Assembly: GCA_950106755.1 (NCBI GenBank)
Contig: OX467090.1
Coordinates: 20,437,092 to 20,501,091 of the forward strand
Direction of reading: 5' to 3'
DNA: 64,000 nucleotides
Source: Climacium dendroides
Taxonomy: Eukaryota > Streptophyta > Bryopsida > Hypnales > Climaciaceae
The position numbers were made by a program, and so were the translations under genes. The notes below the pieces were generated by a model. That model was given only the letters and a program-made list of their open reading frames with translations. It did not search any database and had not been told where the DNA came from. Shown here piece after piece: positions 1 through 9,762 of this stretch. Position 1 is the stretch's first letter; each line of letters starts with the position of its first letter.

Positions 1-1126
1 ATTGATCAGGCTAATACATGTTAGGTCCTTTAACCTTATATTTTTTTGTTGACTAACTTTTCAGATTTGGTATGCTTCAAGAGGATTGAAAGACTTCAAA
101 TCACTTTTGTAGTTTTAACACCCTTATGTTCAAACATTATAATCTTTCAATTCATAAGTGATATTGTTGTATTTTCTTTTCCTGAGTGACCTCTAGCATG
201 TCCATTTTGAATTTGTATGCTTATAGTTCACAAAAATTTGATACAACTTATCAAAATGTTATCTTTTTTTTTCAATTTAGAGCAAATTCCTAGAAGTTTT
301 AAAAAGGCCTTGGGCATTTAGAGGTTAAGTCTTTGAATTAAAATTATTAAAGATGAAGGAATCTTTAGGCATGACAGAAATGATGTAGTGTCATTGGACT
401 ACATGTTGTATTTGTAAGAGCTACCTTAGAAGATAAAAAAGAATCTAAGATGTATTATGAGCTTCAACTTTGAAGCTTCACCTGATGATATTTATATTTA
501 CAATATTGACATGATAAATTATAAGCTAGTAATTTGTTTTCTATCTTACATGAAATTGGCTTTGTGAAAATTGGACTTTTGATAAGAAGATGGGTGTAAA
601 CCCATTCACAAGGTTAAATTGAATTTGGCTTCCCAAACGACATTGGAATTGCAAACTTTTAATAACATCTCAAACCATGAATCATTACAAGGTAAATAAA
701 AAAATATCTATTTTGCTAAATATTTATGCCTTCTCATGTTGAATCAATAGATGAAGCTACTTCCTTGCAGCTAGTTTTGTGACTTGCATTGCTTGCCTAA
801 ATTTAAAAAATAAAAACTACGGTGGAGGCATCCAAAATCGTCAAAATAAGAAATTTGATACAATTACAATTTGTTTTTTTCGAGGAGGGAATATTTTTCT
901 TGTATTAGAAAATTGAAATGATGAATTTTTCAAAAAAAAGTATAATTTTTGGACCATCCCTGTGAACTCTAGAATTTTCGAAAGTGAAAAATTCATAGAC
1001 CACTAGAAGCGCCCCTAGACTCGTGCCCTCTTGAACTCCATGGGGCATGGGCACCACTCATTTCTTGGCAGAGGTCAGCAAAAGACCTGTTGTGTCCCCA
1101 AAACCATACCACATTTGATGAAAATC
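1..1126. other. AT-rich intergenic sequence
   Basis: I see no open frame longer than about 65 codons with recognisable content, and no terminal repeats. The sequence is AT-rich with homopolymer runs. I see nothing else in it. Confidence 0.6.
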
Positions 1127-1328
1127 TGACCTTATGTACTGAGAAAACAACTCCTAAATAATGAAGAATTGTATGCACTAGCTTCATTATGAGTTAGAGT
1201 AGTTTGGCTAGCTTGGCTCAATTTGAATGACCTTATGTACTGAGAAAACAACTCCTAAATAATGAAGAACTGTATGCACTAGCTTCATTATGAGTTAGAG
1301 TAGTTTGGCTAGCTTGGCTCAATTTGAA
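1127..1328. repeat. 101-bp perfect-register tandem duplication
   Basis: Two head-to-tail copies with a 101-bp period (1127-1227 and 1228-1328). I see one mismatch, where AAGAATT in the first copy reads AAGAACT in the second. Such near identity points to a recent duplication by slippage or unequal exchange. It lies just upstream of the GC-richer open frame that ends at 1744. Confidence 0.9.
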
Positions 1329-1492
1329 TATCTTTGGCACTTGTGTGAAGCCTCAACCAGCGGCCTTCTTGCATTCCTTGACTGTGTTCAATGTCTCACT
1401 TTCCCGCCCGTTACCTTACCTTTTCGTGGAGGCTTTGTGAATGATCTTCTCTCCTCTCGTCGTCGCTAGGAGGCTCCCCATTGCTTATACCC

Positions 1493-1744
1493 ACAATATA
1501 GTCTGTTTTTTGTAAGTCTTTCCATGGGGCGCAAGGCATACAAGGTCTTGGATTGGGTGGCTTCAAGTTCCTCTCCCGCAAGACGCAAAACTCTCTCGTT
1601 GTGTGGAATGTGGCAGCACCTTCGACGTTCATTCTGGAGTCGGAATCGCTCCAAGTCATTGAGGAGGAGGCCGAATTTGATACATTGAAGAATCTGTTGT
1701 TTATGTTGAGTGACATCCGGACCGCGATTCTCAAGCATTGTTAG
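1493..1744 (+). CDS. Short unrecognised open frame, possibly an exon or gene remnant
   Basis: The frame containing the ATG at 1553 ends at TAG 1742-1744 and encodes about 63 residues. It stays open upstream through a Gly/Gln-rich stretch around 1525-1560. The block from 1340 to 1744 is clearly richer in GC than its surroundings, which makes coding origin plausible. The C-terminal part is acidic and leucine-rich, and could form a helix. I recognise no domain. Opposite-strand frames also run across this GC-rich block, so the strand is not certain. It may be the last exon of a decayed gene. Confidence 0.3.
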
Positions 1745-1799
1745 AAAAAGAATCAATAGAAATTGCTGAGTCAAGCTAAAAAGCTAACACAATTTTCTA

Positions 1800-2560
1800 C
1801 TTTTCCTCCTAATTTCAACTCATTCTAACATTTTGTCCAACTACAATAGCCATCTAAAGTTTTGACCTTGAGAAAAAAAAGACAGCAGACCTCTTCTCGC
1901 TTTATCACTCACAAATCATTCATTAAAATTCCAAATTAAATGAATGATAGCTTCTTAGAAAGCTAACAACATTTATTATACTCCCTTAAAGTTTCATTGC
2001 AAATTTAAGATCTATCCGTCTTTTATAGTCGGTCGAAGTCTCAGCCCCTCTTCATAAGAGGCAGTAGACCTCCCTCCATTCAAACAAGCACAACTTTTGA
2101 ATGCTAACTCCAAATCAAGCAAGTAAGATCAATTTGAAAACAAGACACCATGATACACAACTCCTCCAAATTTCATTTTAAAATTCTTTGTTTACAACAT
2201 ATAATGGACCTCCCAACATTTAGGTTTTTTCCAAAACTACAACGAGAGAAAAGATGAATAGTGTTCACCTTTTTCTTTATCTTATCAACAACTCTCCACC
2301 ACATTAGCAAGTAAATATCAGCCCTTAACTTACTCTTAAAGCTAACTTACAATTATTAGCCTTCATATTTGGCCCCACAACTATTTCTTTATTTTTAACT
2401 TAGAAGGAAAATCACTTCAAAGTCAACCTAGAAGGCAAACTACTTTCATCTTTTCCTTTCACAACTATAACCATACAAAATAATTTTTACAAAATACTTT
2501 AAATATAGATATAAGTACTAATATCAAACCAATGCTTATTAGAAGTAAAAAATTAAAGTT
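1800..2560. other. AT-rich sequence without genes
   Basis: No coding signal is seen. The part nearest 2581 resembles sequence downstream of the related copy at 38439 and is probably the 3' flank of the duplicated gene described next. Confidence 0.5.
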
Positions 2561-2581
2561 CCAAGACAACCTTCACTCCAT

Positions 2582-3031
2582 TTACCAAAACTTGAGAATG
2601 CATTTGATAGTTGCAACAACATATTCGGCATGATCCGCCTTTATTAAAGAATTAACTGGCCCCTTTAACCATCGTTGGTAACTGCAACTCCCCTTAATTA
2701 GCTCGACCATACAAAAGTATTGGTCGTCAATTAGACCCTCAAAACACCTTTTAAATGTCACTTCATAGCTATCAGGTTCAACACATTCAACTTGCAACAA
2801 GATTACTAGCGTACAAGCATCCTACTAAAGGTTTCTGTGCCACCGTTGCTCTATATAAGGTTGCTTTGGCGATCAAGAAGGCCCAACTTCATCTCCTGGA
2901 TGTTTAAATGGCGATGCAAGATCCCGTAGCAAAAACAACTCATCCGGCAATTGCGACAATAAAAGCTCAAATTCAACCTCTGGTTGAGGTTCATCATCTT
3001 GAGATTCAAAATCCTCCCTCCAGTTTGACAT
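2582..3031 (-). pseudogene. Decayed copy of an unrecognised ~150-residue protein (copy 1)
   Basis: Reading the minus strand from the ATG at 3031, one frame continues to the stop at 2582 with three in-frame stops in its middle and no frameshift. The product starts MSNW, has an acidic Q/E/P-rich N-terminus, a Leu-rich segment, a basic Arg/Pro segment, and a C-terminal half with the motif QRWLKGPVNSLIKADH. The plus-strand locus at 37980-38438 aligns with it codon by codon over its whole length. The TGA here sits where the other copy has CGA. I recognise no family. It could be a host gene duplicate or the accessory protein of a transposon. The promoter-proximal flank is also conserved, so the copied unit is larger than the coding region. 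Confidence 0.6.
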
Positions 3032-3097
3032 TTTAAATCCAAAGTAGAGAACAAAGAAAAACTACATCAACTAATGAAACTCTAAGGTGGTTGCCTT

Positions 3098-3107
3098 TAT
3101 TATATAG
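3098..3107 (-). promoter_or_regulatory. TATA box-like element of copy 1
   Basis: On the minus strand TATATAATAAAGGCAACC lies about 70 bp upstream of the ATG at 3031. The related copy at 38 kb has TATATATATAAG at the same distance from its ATG. Conservation of position between the two copies is the main support. Confidence 0.45.
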
Positions 3108-3109
3108 GT

Positions 3110-4440
3110 AATTCATGCTAAATGAGAAGGTGTCAATGTGAAGCTATTAGAATGGTGTCATTTTTTTTTCTATATTAATACAATCATATCTATAAAAATA
3201 ACATGTAAATATATATATTTACACTATGTACACATTTACAACACAACAACATGGAGCTCAATGTGGCTATTGTTTTGGCTTAGCGGCTGGTGAGAAATTT
3301 TTTTGTCCTCTATTGCAGATGCATTCTTTCAGTTGGTGAGGGTTATCTTTCAATATTGACGGATTTTTCTTTTTCTAAAATTTGTGGATTTATGGTCGGT
3401 GCAAGCGGATCAATCACAGGACGCATCACTAGAATGACGGCCATGTGGAGAATGATGAGTCATGGCACCTTATAAGAATTCAAAGCCACAAATTGTTGCA
3501 CAATTGAATTTCCTTAGTTGTGTATATTGTAGGTAGTAATACCAAGCGGCAACTACTTTTGTATTCTAATGATGCTTTTGCAACATCATTTCTCAAATCA
3601 CCGAGCCTATGTACAAGAATCTGGATTTCTGGGCAAAGGCTAGACGTTTAATAACTCCGTGGACTCTTTTTACCTATCCCTTCTACTTGGTAAATATGTC
3701 TCACTCTAATTACTCTAAAATTACAATGATGTTTGATTTTAATGAGGTGTCAATCGTCCCCTCAATGCCCGAACTAAAAGAAAGTTCCTTTCGGAAGTGA
3801 AAGGAATGTTCACACTTGATGTCAGATGTGCTAGTCAAATTCTCATTCATATTATTGCAAATGTAAATTAGGACATAAGCTAAAGATGGATGAATGAGGC
3901 CTTGAGGATTTGATGTGTTGAATATTGTACATTGGTTGAGTAGGATGTTCGTATCAGCAATTCATTATTGAAATGGTAGTATACTTACTCCCTTTTAGAA
4001 AAGACAGATGTACAAATGTGGGTAGTCAATAGTCTTGGCTGGGGTTTCTCAAATGCCTATAAAGAAATTTTGCTTTTCACCCTTTGGGATTCACTTTTAT
4101 ATATTCTATTCCCGTAAAGCAATTGGTCCATTAGTAGATGAATTTGTGAGTATCTTATGTATCCAAATCACCTCAATCAGGTTGTCACTAATCAGAAAGT
4201 GACAAGTGTTTCTAATGAAGCGGAAGCTCCCAGGAGCTTCTTCGACACCACGCCCATCGAAAGAATCTTAAATCGGGTACGTATGCTTATAATGGACAAG
4301 TGCTGCTCAGGGAACTTCGCCACCTAAAATATATGCTTCCGATACATGCTCTTCCAACAAGTCTCCCATGGCCGTAATGAAAGCTTCTACAAGGCTCCTA
4401 GTTCTAACCGTGGGTTCCGAATGTGGAGTATTAGGTGGTG
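3110..4440. other. AT-rich sequence, possibly the decayed 5' part of the malectin-like remnant
   Basis: Scattered open stretches (3290-3475, 3609-3800) have no recognisable domain. Because a malectin-like segment begins near 4444, exons of the same dead gene may lie here, but I cannot align them. Confidence 0.3.
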
Positions 4441-5035
4441 CTTTATTTCGCTGAGATTGACAGGAGCATGAATGGAGAGATATCAAATCTGTGGGATATT
4501 TCTTCGGATAGCAAGCTCTGGGTGGTGGATTTCCATATTCTGTTGACTTTCGGGGCTAGTGGCTTGTACACCACACTGCAGGTGGAAAAAATGTATGCTG
4601 CCATTGCATAGTTCGGGAACTTCACATTCAATCCATGTATAGACTTCGATGTACTACCTATGTTGAATGCTTATGAGGTGTACCAAATCTTTGAGGAAGT
4701 GCAGCAGGGGACATTCTAGACAGATGGTAATGCCCTTCTGTGGCCACATCTGTGGTCCAAGTCTAGAATCACATACCACTATAAGAAAACTGTCTTCGCC
4801 GAGACATCGCAATTTTGACATCCGGACATCGCGCTTGACGTGTCTACGTCAGGGTGGACGTCCAATTAGACCACGCTGTCGTGGACATGCATTTTGCATG
4901 CTACATCCACGCAGATTTTTAGGCTGGACATCGTGATGTCCAAAAAAACTTCGGTCAACGGGGGGCTTAGGAAGTTGACATGTGGCTGCCACATAGGCGC
5001 GGGAAAGCCAGAGTGTCATTTTTTTCATCCATTGC

Positions 5036-5160
5036 CCATCTATGATGTGGCAGCGACGTGGCAGTGACGTGGCAATGACATGGCAATGACGTGACGTGGC
5101 ATGTCACGTCAATGATGACAAAATTGGCTGATGTGGCATCCGCGGATGTTGACGTGGCAT
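5036..5160. repeat. Left subterminal array of ACGTGGC-type repeats in the CACTA element
   Basis: Short repeats of the form GTGGCA(A/G)TGAC(G/A)TGGCA occur many times in about 120 bp. They mirror GCCACGTCATC repeats near the right end (6240-6390). Arrays of this kind are the usual transposase-binding regions of CACTA elements. The core ACGTGGC is also an ABRE/G-box-like bZIP motif. Confidence 0.7.
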
Positions 5161-5337
5161 TTCTCAGAGATTCCTAAACTGTCTTTTTAAATTTTAATGA
5201 TGTTATTTGAGACATCAATGTGAACATTTGAGTATCTTGAATAACATCAGGTGAAACAACTGTATGCTTCTCATGATGTCTCGTCTGACATCAACAATGA
5301 CATGAGGTATATTTTATTATATCATGTGATATGTTAT

Positions 5338-5545
5338 AAAAGACTATAGCAATATGTTGTACACAATATAAAATATGCAATATATGGTATATTATATGCA
5401 ATATAACAACACAGCATACAAAATATGTCATTTAAAATATAATATATACAATATGCCATACAAAATACAATATGCCATACAAATTACAATATATACAATA
5501 TATCATACAAAATATAGTATATACAATATGCCATACACATGTACA
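5338..5545. repeat. Imperfect tandem repeats of an ATATGCCATACAAA unit
   Basis: A 20-30-bp AT-rich unit (caATATgCCATACAAAaTA) recurs with variation inside the CACTA element. The apparent open frame at 5375-5605 (76 codons) is a by-product of this repetition and is not a gene. Confidence 0.7.
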
Positions 5546-6975
5546 CAATACATTATATTTATTAAGTATATTACATGGCTTAAAAATCCACTTGTTAATC
5601 GATGAGAAGACAAGCCTTTTATACTAGTGGGGTATAGACAGCATGACAAATCATATGGGATATACAGAACTAGAATATGAGTAGAAATATGAATACAATA
5701 ATGTCTGAAATGATGTTTTAAAAAACATCTGCATGTCTTCCACAACATCCACACGTCCAATCAAATGTCATGAAAAGCACAGTAGATAGCATTTTGTGAC
5801 AGAATCTGTCTGGCTCGGTGCTGCACATGACATCATAAGAGTAGGTTGCAATTTTATCCTAATGAAGTTTGAAGAACGTGCACAAGTTGTAAGACTTCAA
5901 GAGCCCAAAAATGCCCCTAACCCAAGTAAACACATAAGTCCGCCTGTACTACATAGGAAGGACGCGCATCATGTGCAAATTCACCCTTTTTCATAAAATA
6001 ATGTCATGCATCTGGAGTCATTTTTGACATCAAAGTGGACGCCTACAGTTGCTTTCACAATGCCCACACGTCCAGTCAGACGTAATGAAATGCACCATAG
6101 ATAGCATGTGGTTTGAAGTTACAGTCGTAGGAAGTACAAAATGTTAACGCTAGAAGTGATGTCAATGTGAACGTCAGCACGTCAAGTGTGATGTCCACGG
6201 AGACATCCAAGGTCGGAACATGGACTGGTTGCGGCTGCTGACGTGGTATGCCACGTCATCACCCCTATCCACATCACACAATAGCCATGTCATCATGCCA
6301 CATCATCATGCCACGTCACACAATAGCCACGTCATCTCGCCACCTCATCGGTCCACGTCACACAATAACCACCTCATCTCGCCACATCAAATGCCACATA
6401 AGCTTTTAGGAGTCACCACCTGCCCATTGTCCTCTTTTTAGCCTTGGGCAGTCACTTTACCTCTGACCGCACCAAAATTCTATCTAAACTTGTGAGGTAT
6501 GTTTGACCAAAGATGATGACGTGGCTAAACATGTTATTGTGGACATCCTGGGAAACATTTGATGTCCACCTGGATGCCTTACATTGCATGCACGTTTTTT
6601 GTAGCATTAGTATGCTGTGACTGCAATCTAGCAATGCTAACACAGACATCATCGCAAAATCTCCACTTTCTCGACCTGACACCCTGACATCTCGTGCAAC
6701 GTATCGTGTCTACGCGGATATACGTCGTTTTTGGCTGGATGTCCAGGCGGACACCGTTTTCTTATAGTGTACAGGAGCCAAATTAGTCTTATTTGAGATG
6801 AAATCATCACCAGTTTGTAACAATTAATCTTCCTTCCTGTTTACAGTCATAAGCAGGTTGAAAGAGTCTCTAGATGACCTAACCAAAAACTGGTACAAAG
6901 AACAATGACCTAAGCAGCCTCGATACCTCTGGCCTACACTCTAATGCCGTCAGTGTGCACTGTCTCCCGGGCTTC

Positions 6976-7379
6976 TCAGTTTGGGTCCCAATTGAACTCA
7001 ATGTTCCAATTCTTTCAAATCCTGATCTTTCATTTTAAGGACTTCATTCCTTGCACTTGTAGTTGCAAGATTTTGAAGTTTCCATTGAATTTGTATTCCT
7101 AAATAGCTACAAATTGAATGGATCCTGACTAAATCAATTCATAAAATTAGTTGCTATGCATGCATGCTGCAGTCAAAATTCATTGATGATGTGTAAGTTT
7201 CAGTGTAAAATCATGTATTAACTTGTGTTAGTTGCAACTTTTCTATTTTTATTACAGTCTATTGAAGTGCTAGATCCTCGGTTGGTCTCCAAAATGGTTT
7301 TCAACTCGACCTTCACAGTGATCTTTGTCTTTGTGGTAAGGATCAAATTCTTGGATCTTCTAGTTGAATGATAGTTAAT
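6976..7379 (+). other. Sequence downstream of the receptor-kinase remnant
   Basis: An AG at about 7257-7258 is followed by a short open stretch and then GGTAAGG, which could be a decayed exon. It has no clear domain. No other feature is seen before the MITE at 7383. Confidence 0.25.
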
Positions 7380-7382
7380 CAT

Positions 7383-7597
7383 CACTACAAGAAAACCTGT
7401 CCAAAATGACAGAAACGCGTCCTAATTGACAAAAATCAGCCCCTCCTAATCTATAGAAAATTGACAGATTTTTGTCAATTTGGACAATTTTCTGTCAATT
7501 CGGACAGTTTTTTGTCCTAATTGACAAAAATCTGTCAATTTCCTGTAGATTAGGACGGGCTGATTTTTGTCAATTAGGACGCGTTTCTCTTGTAGTG
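7383..7597. mobile_element. 215-bp CACTA-type MITE (copy 1)
   Basis: Ends are CACTACAAGAAAAC on the left and the inverted form of CACTACAAGAGAAAC on the right. The target duplication is CAT (7380-7382 and 7598-7600). The interior is strongly palindromic, built from TTGACAAAAATC and its complement. It has no coding capacity and must be mobilised by a CACTA transposase elsewhere. It is nearly identical to the element at 8202-8416 and exactly the same length. Confidence 0.92.
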
Positions 7598-7600
7598 CAT

Positions 7601-8198
7601 TGACATGACTTTCTCTCTCTACACATGTCTCTTCCTATGTAAATTGGAAACCTTATTGCGTTCTTGTTTTATTCATAGAGAGATGAGAATTATGTCACAT
7701 TCATGTCCTTTCTAACTTTATTATCATGCCAATTTTCATTTCTCTATTGATTATGCAAAGAAAGGAGAAGGCCTTGGAAGTAGATGTTAGCCTCTTTTAT
7801 CAGGTAGCCTGGCAGAATTTAGGCCCGGCTAGGCTTGCTCTATCGTACGTCTCATACCCTATTCCTTTCAATAATATTTTCTTTGTAGTTTTTGTTTTCA
7901 CTTGTGTAGATTCAATATGTTGCTTTTAAAAGACAAGTTACTGGAGGAGACCATGTACAAATGCGAATTCTAGTTAACTTATTGTATAATATTGTTTTTG
8001 TTAGATGAGTACAACAAGGATATTCTGTTGACTTCATACTTATGTTTTTTGTATGAATAGGTTGGTGGATGTACTGTCATTCGCATCTGTTGTTGCTTGA
8101 GTACTTATAACAAAAATCAAGAAATTGCAACACAGTAGATTAAACAAGCAGTTCCAACTTGATGATGTTTTGAATTTCTTTTTTGCTTCCCAAGTTGA
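7601..8198. other. Sequence between the two MITEs
   Basis: A 67-codon open stretch at 7726-7929 contains a hydrophobic C-terminal run but matches nothing I know. It is probably chance or part of the dead gene nearby. Confidence 0.3.
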
Positions 8199-8201
8199 AG
8201 T

Positions 8202-8416
8202 CACTACAAGAAAACCTGTCCAAAATGACAGAAATTCGTCCTAATTGACAAAAATCAGCCCCTCCTAATGTACAGAAAATTGACAGATTTTTGTCAATTA
8301 GGACAATTTTCTGTCATTTCGGACAGTTTTTTGTCCTAATTGACAAAAATCTGTCAATTTTTTGTAGATTAGGACGGGCTGATTTTTGTCAATTAGGACG
8401 TGTTTCTCTTGTAGTG
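8202..8416. mobile_element. 215-bp CACTA-type MITE (copy 2)
   Basis: Same ends, length and palindromic interior as the element at 7383-7597, with a handful of substitutions. The target duplication is AGT (8199-8201 and 8417-8419). A different target duplication shows it is an independent insertion and not a local duplication. Confidence 0.92.
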
Positions 8417-8419
8417 AGT

Positions 8420-9120
8420 ATACCATCCTAAACTTGCATATTTATCAATTGAATTTAAGGTGCCTATTACTTCAAATGAGCTTGAAATCATAAAATTTGC
8501 CCTTGATTTCAATATGAACCTTGTTGAAGAGCTCGAAGTTATAATTCATCCAACAATGTACATGTCTATTGATTTCAATCCGGATTGTCATTAGGGTAAG
8601 CATATATATCAAATAAGTCTCATTTTTTGATGGGGTTGATTATGCAAGTCGAAATAGCGGATGAAGGGAGTGAGCTGGGGCTTCAATAGTGAAGAGCTCC
8701 TACTTCCATAATTGAGGAAAGACTAAGTGCAATGATTGGAGAGTGACAACTTTGCATTGCATCATACAAAGCTGAGCTGCAATGCCACCATCTTCTTGTG
8801 GCCGACGAAGGAGTTCTTAGTGCGGTTTGTATTTTCTCATGTACAAGAATCGGAGATGATGATAATTGTAAGCTACTCATATAGGAGTGGGACTAGAGGC
8901 TTACAGATGAGTAGACAAACTATTAATTTGATAGAAATTTAATTATTCATTTTTCATGTGATCTTCTATTGAAATTTTACTCAAAGTTTTGAGAAATATT
9001 TTGGTCGCAATCTTGGTACCGTCGAAAAGCCCTCGGCAAGGAGGGGGTGCACAGGCTTGGTTTTGTGGCGTTCCGACTCACGGTGTGAAAGTTATTGAAT
9101 TTTGAAGTATTTTTATGAAC
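8420..9120. other. Intergenic sequence; possible Helitron interior
   Basis: No gene is recognised. Short frames on both strands overlap around 8683-8942 without domain content. If the Helitron end at 9183 is real, part of this stretch would belong to that element. Its 5' end was not found. Confidence 0.3.
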
Positions 9121-9157
9121 TAAAAAATTAAAAAATTACTTTTACTTTTGTTTTGAT

Positions 9158-9182
9158 TGTGGCAACGCCACAGGGCACTCTA

Positions 9183-9183
<1 letters not shown>
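9158..9183 (+). mobile_element. Probable Helitron 3' terminus
   Basis: A perfect 6-bp hairpin with a 3-nt loop (TGTGGC-AAC-GCCACA at about 9158-9172) is followed 7 nt later by CTAG and then T at 9184. Helitrons end in a short hairpin followed by CTRR and insert before a T, so the arrangement fits. No 5' TC end, Rep/helicase or sibling copy is seen here, so only the terminus is called. Confidence 0.4.
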
Positions 9184-9242
<59 letters not shown>

Positions 9243-9244
9243 AT
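9184..9244. repeat. (TA)n microsatellite
   Basis: About 25 uninterrupted TA units, then TATG variants. It abuts the putative Helitron end. Confidence 0.97.
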
Positions 9245-9762
9245 AATAGAATACATGAAGTATGTCTAGGCCATGTTAGGACCTCTATATAGTACAAAAT
9301 ATGGGTGCCACTATATATGTCAAGGCCATGCTAGGACCTTAGTTCACACTTAACTAAGATGTATTATATTATACCTATACAATAGATGAGCAACAAGGTG
9401 CATGATTTGTTTTTCATTTCCGTTATATTGCTAATTATTGGAAGGAGATGTTGTGGCTCTTGTATTGTGGGGAAAGGAGAAATATACAGGGGTTGCCATA
9501 TCTTTGTATATTATAGGGCTTGCACTACAATGTGGATTTTCTAAGGCTGCAATCATGTTTGATCTATGGATGACAGGAGATGTACTTACTAGAGAAGGAA
9601 GCTGACCTGTTGCTTTTAGAAATGCAAGATAAACATCATAGCTTCATAGCTTAGAGATTGTGTGTTGAAGGTACCTTATTCAAACGATGGTGGTGAAAAT
9701 ATAGCTGGCAGCATCCATGGCATTATTACTTGTATACCTCCAAGTAAGTGAGAATTTGATTC
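9245..9762. other. AT-rich sequence with a short duplicated phrase
   Basis: GTCTAGGCCATGTTAGGACCT and a variant GTCAAGGCCATGCTAGGACC occur about 65 bp apart near 9260-9340. No gene is seen. The segment next to 9763 is the 3' flank of the transposase on the minus strand. Confidence 0.4.

Larger units (their letters stand above)
4777..6769. mobile_element. Non-autonomous CACTA (En/Spm) DNA transposon, 1993 bp
   Basis: The element begins CACTATAAGAAAACTGT and ends with the inverted counterpart TTTTCTTATAGTG. It is flanked by the 3-bp target duplication TAC (4774-4776 and 6770-6772), the size expected for CACTA elements. No transposase is visible. Inside are subterminal repeats built on GACGTGGC/GCCACGTC (about 5036-5160 and 6230-6400), imperfect repeats of ATATGCCATACAAA (about 5338-5540), and scattered GGACATC motifs. 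It inserted into the malectin-like receptor kinase remnant. Confidence 0.9.
4444..6975 (+). pseudogene. Remnant of a malectin-like/LRR receptor-like kinase, split by a CACTA element
   Basis: The frame starting at 4444 reads YFAEID, then a beta-strand-rich stretch, then NAYEVYQIFEEVQQGTF at about 4666-4716. This is the C-terminal pattern of plant malectin-like ectodomains (hydrophobic-FAEI, then LNA-hydrophobic-E-hydrophobic-Y). After the CACTA insertion and an intron-like AG at 6845-6846, a second piece reads ISRLKESL, NWYKEQ and PRYLWPTL, matching the W-x-GDPC-xP-x-x-YLW-x-GL linker that follows the malectin-like part in LRR-I receptor kinases. Each piece contains in-frame stops, and the Cys of the linker has been lost. 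No kinase part was found. Family assignment rests on motif pattern only. Confidence 0.5.

Noticed and set aside
5375..5605. Tyr/Ile-rich 76-codon open frame
   Set aside because: Produced by ATATGCCATACAAA-type tandem repeats within a CACTA element; no domain.
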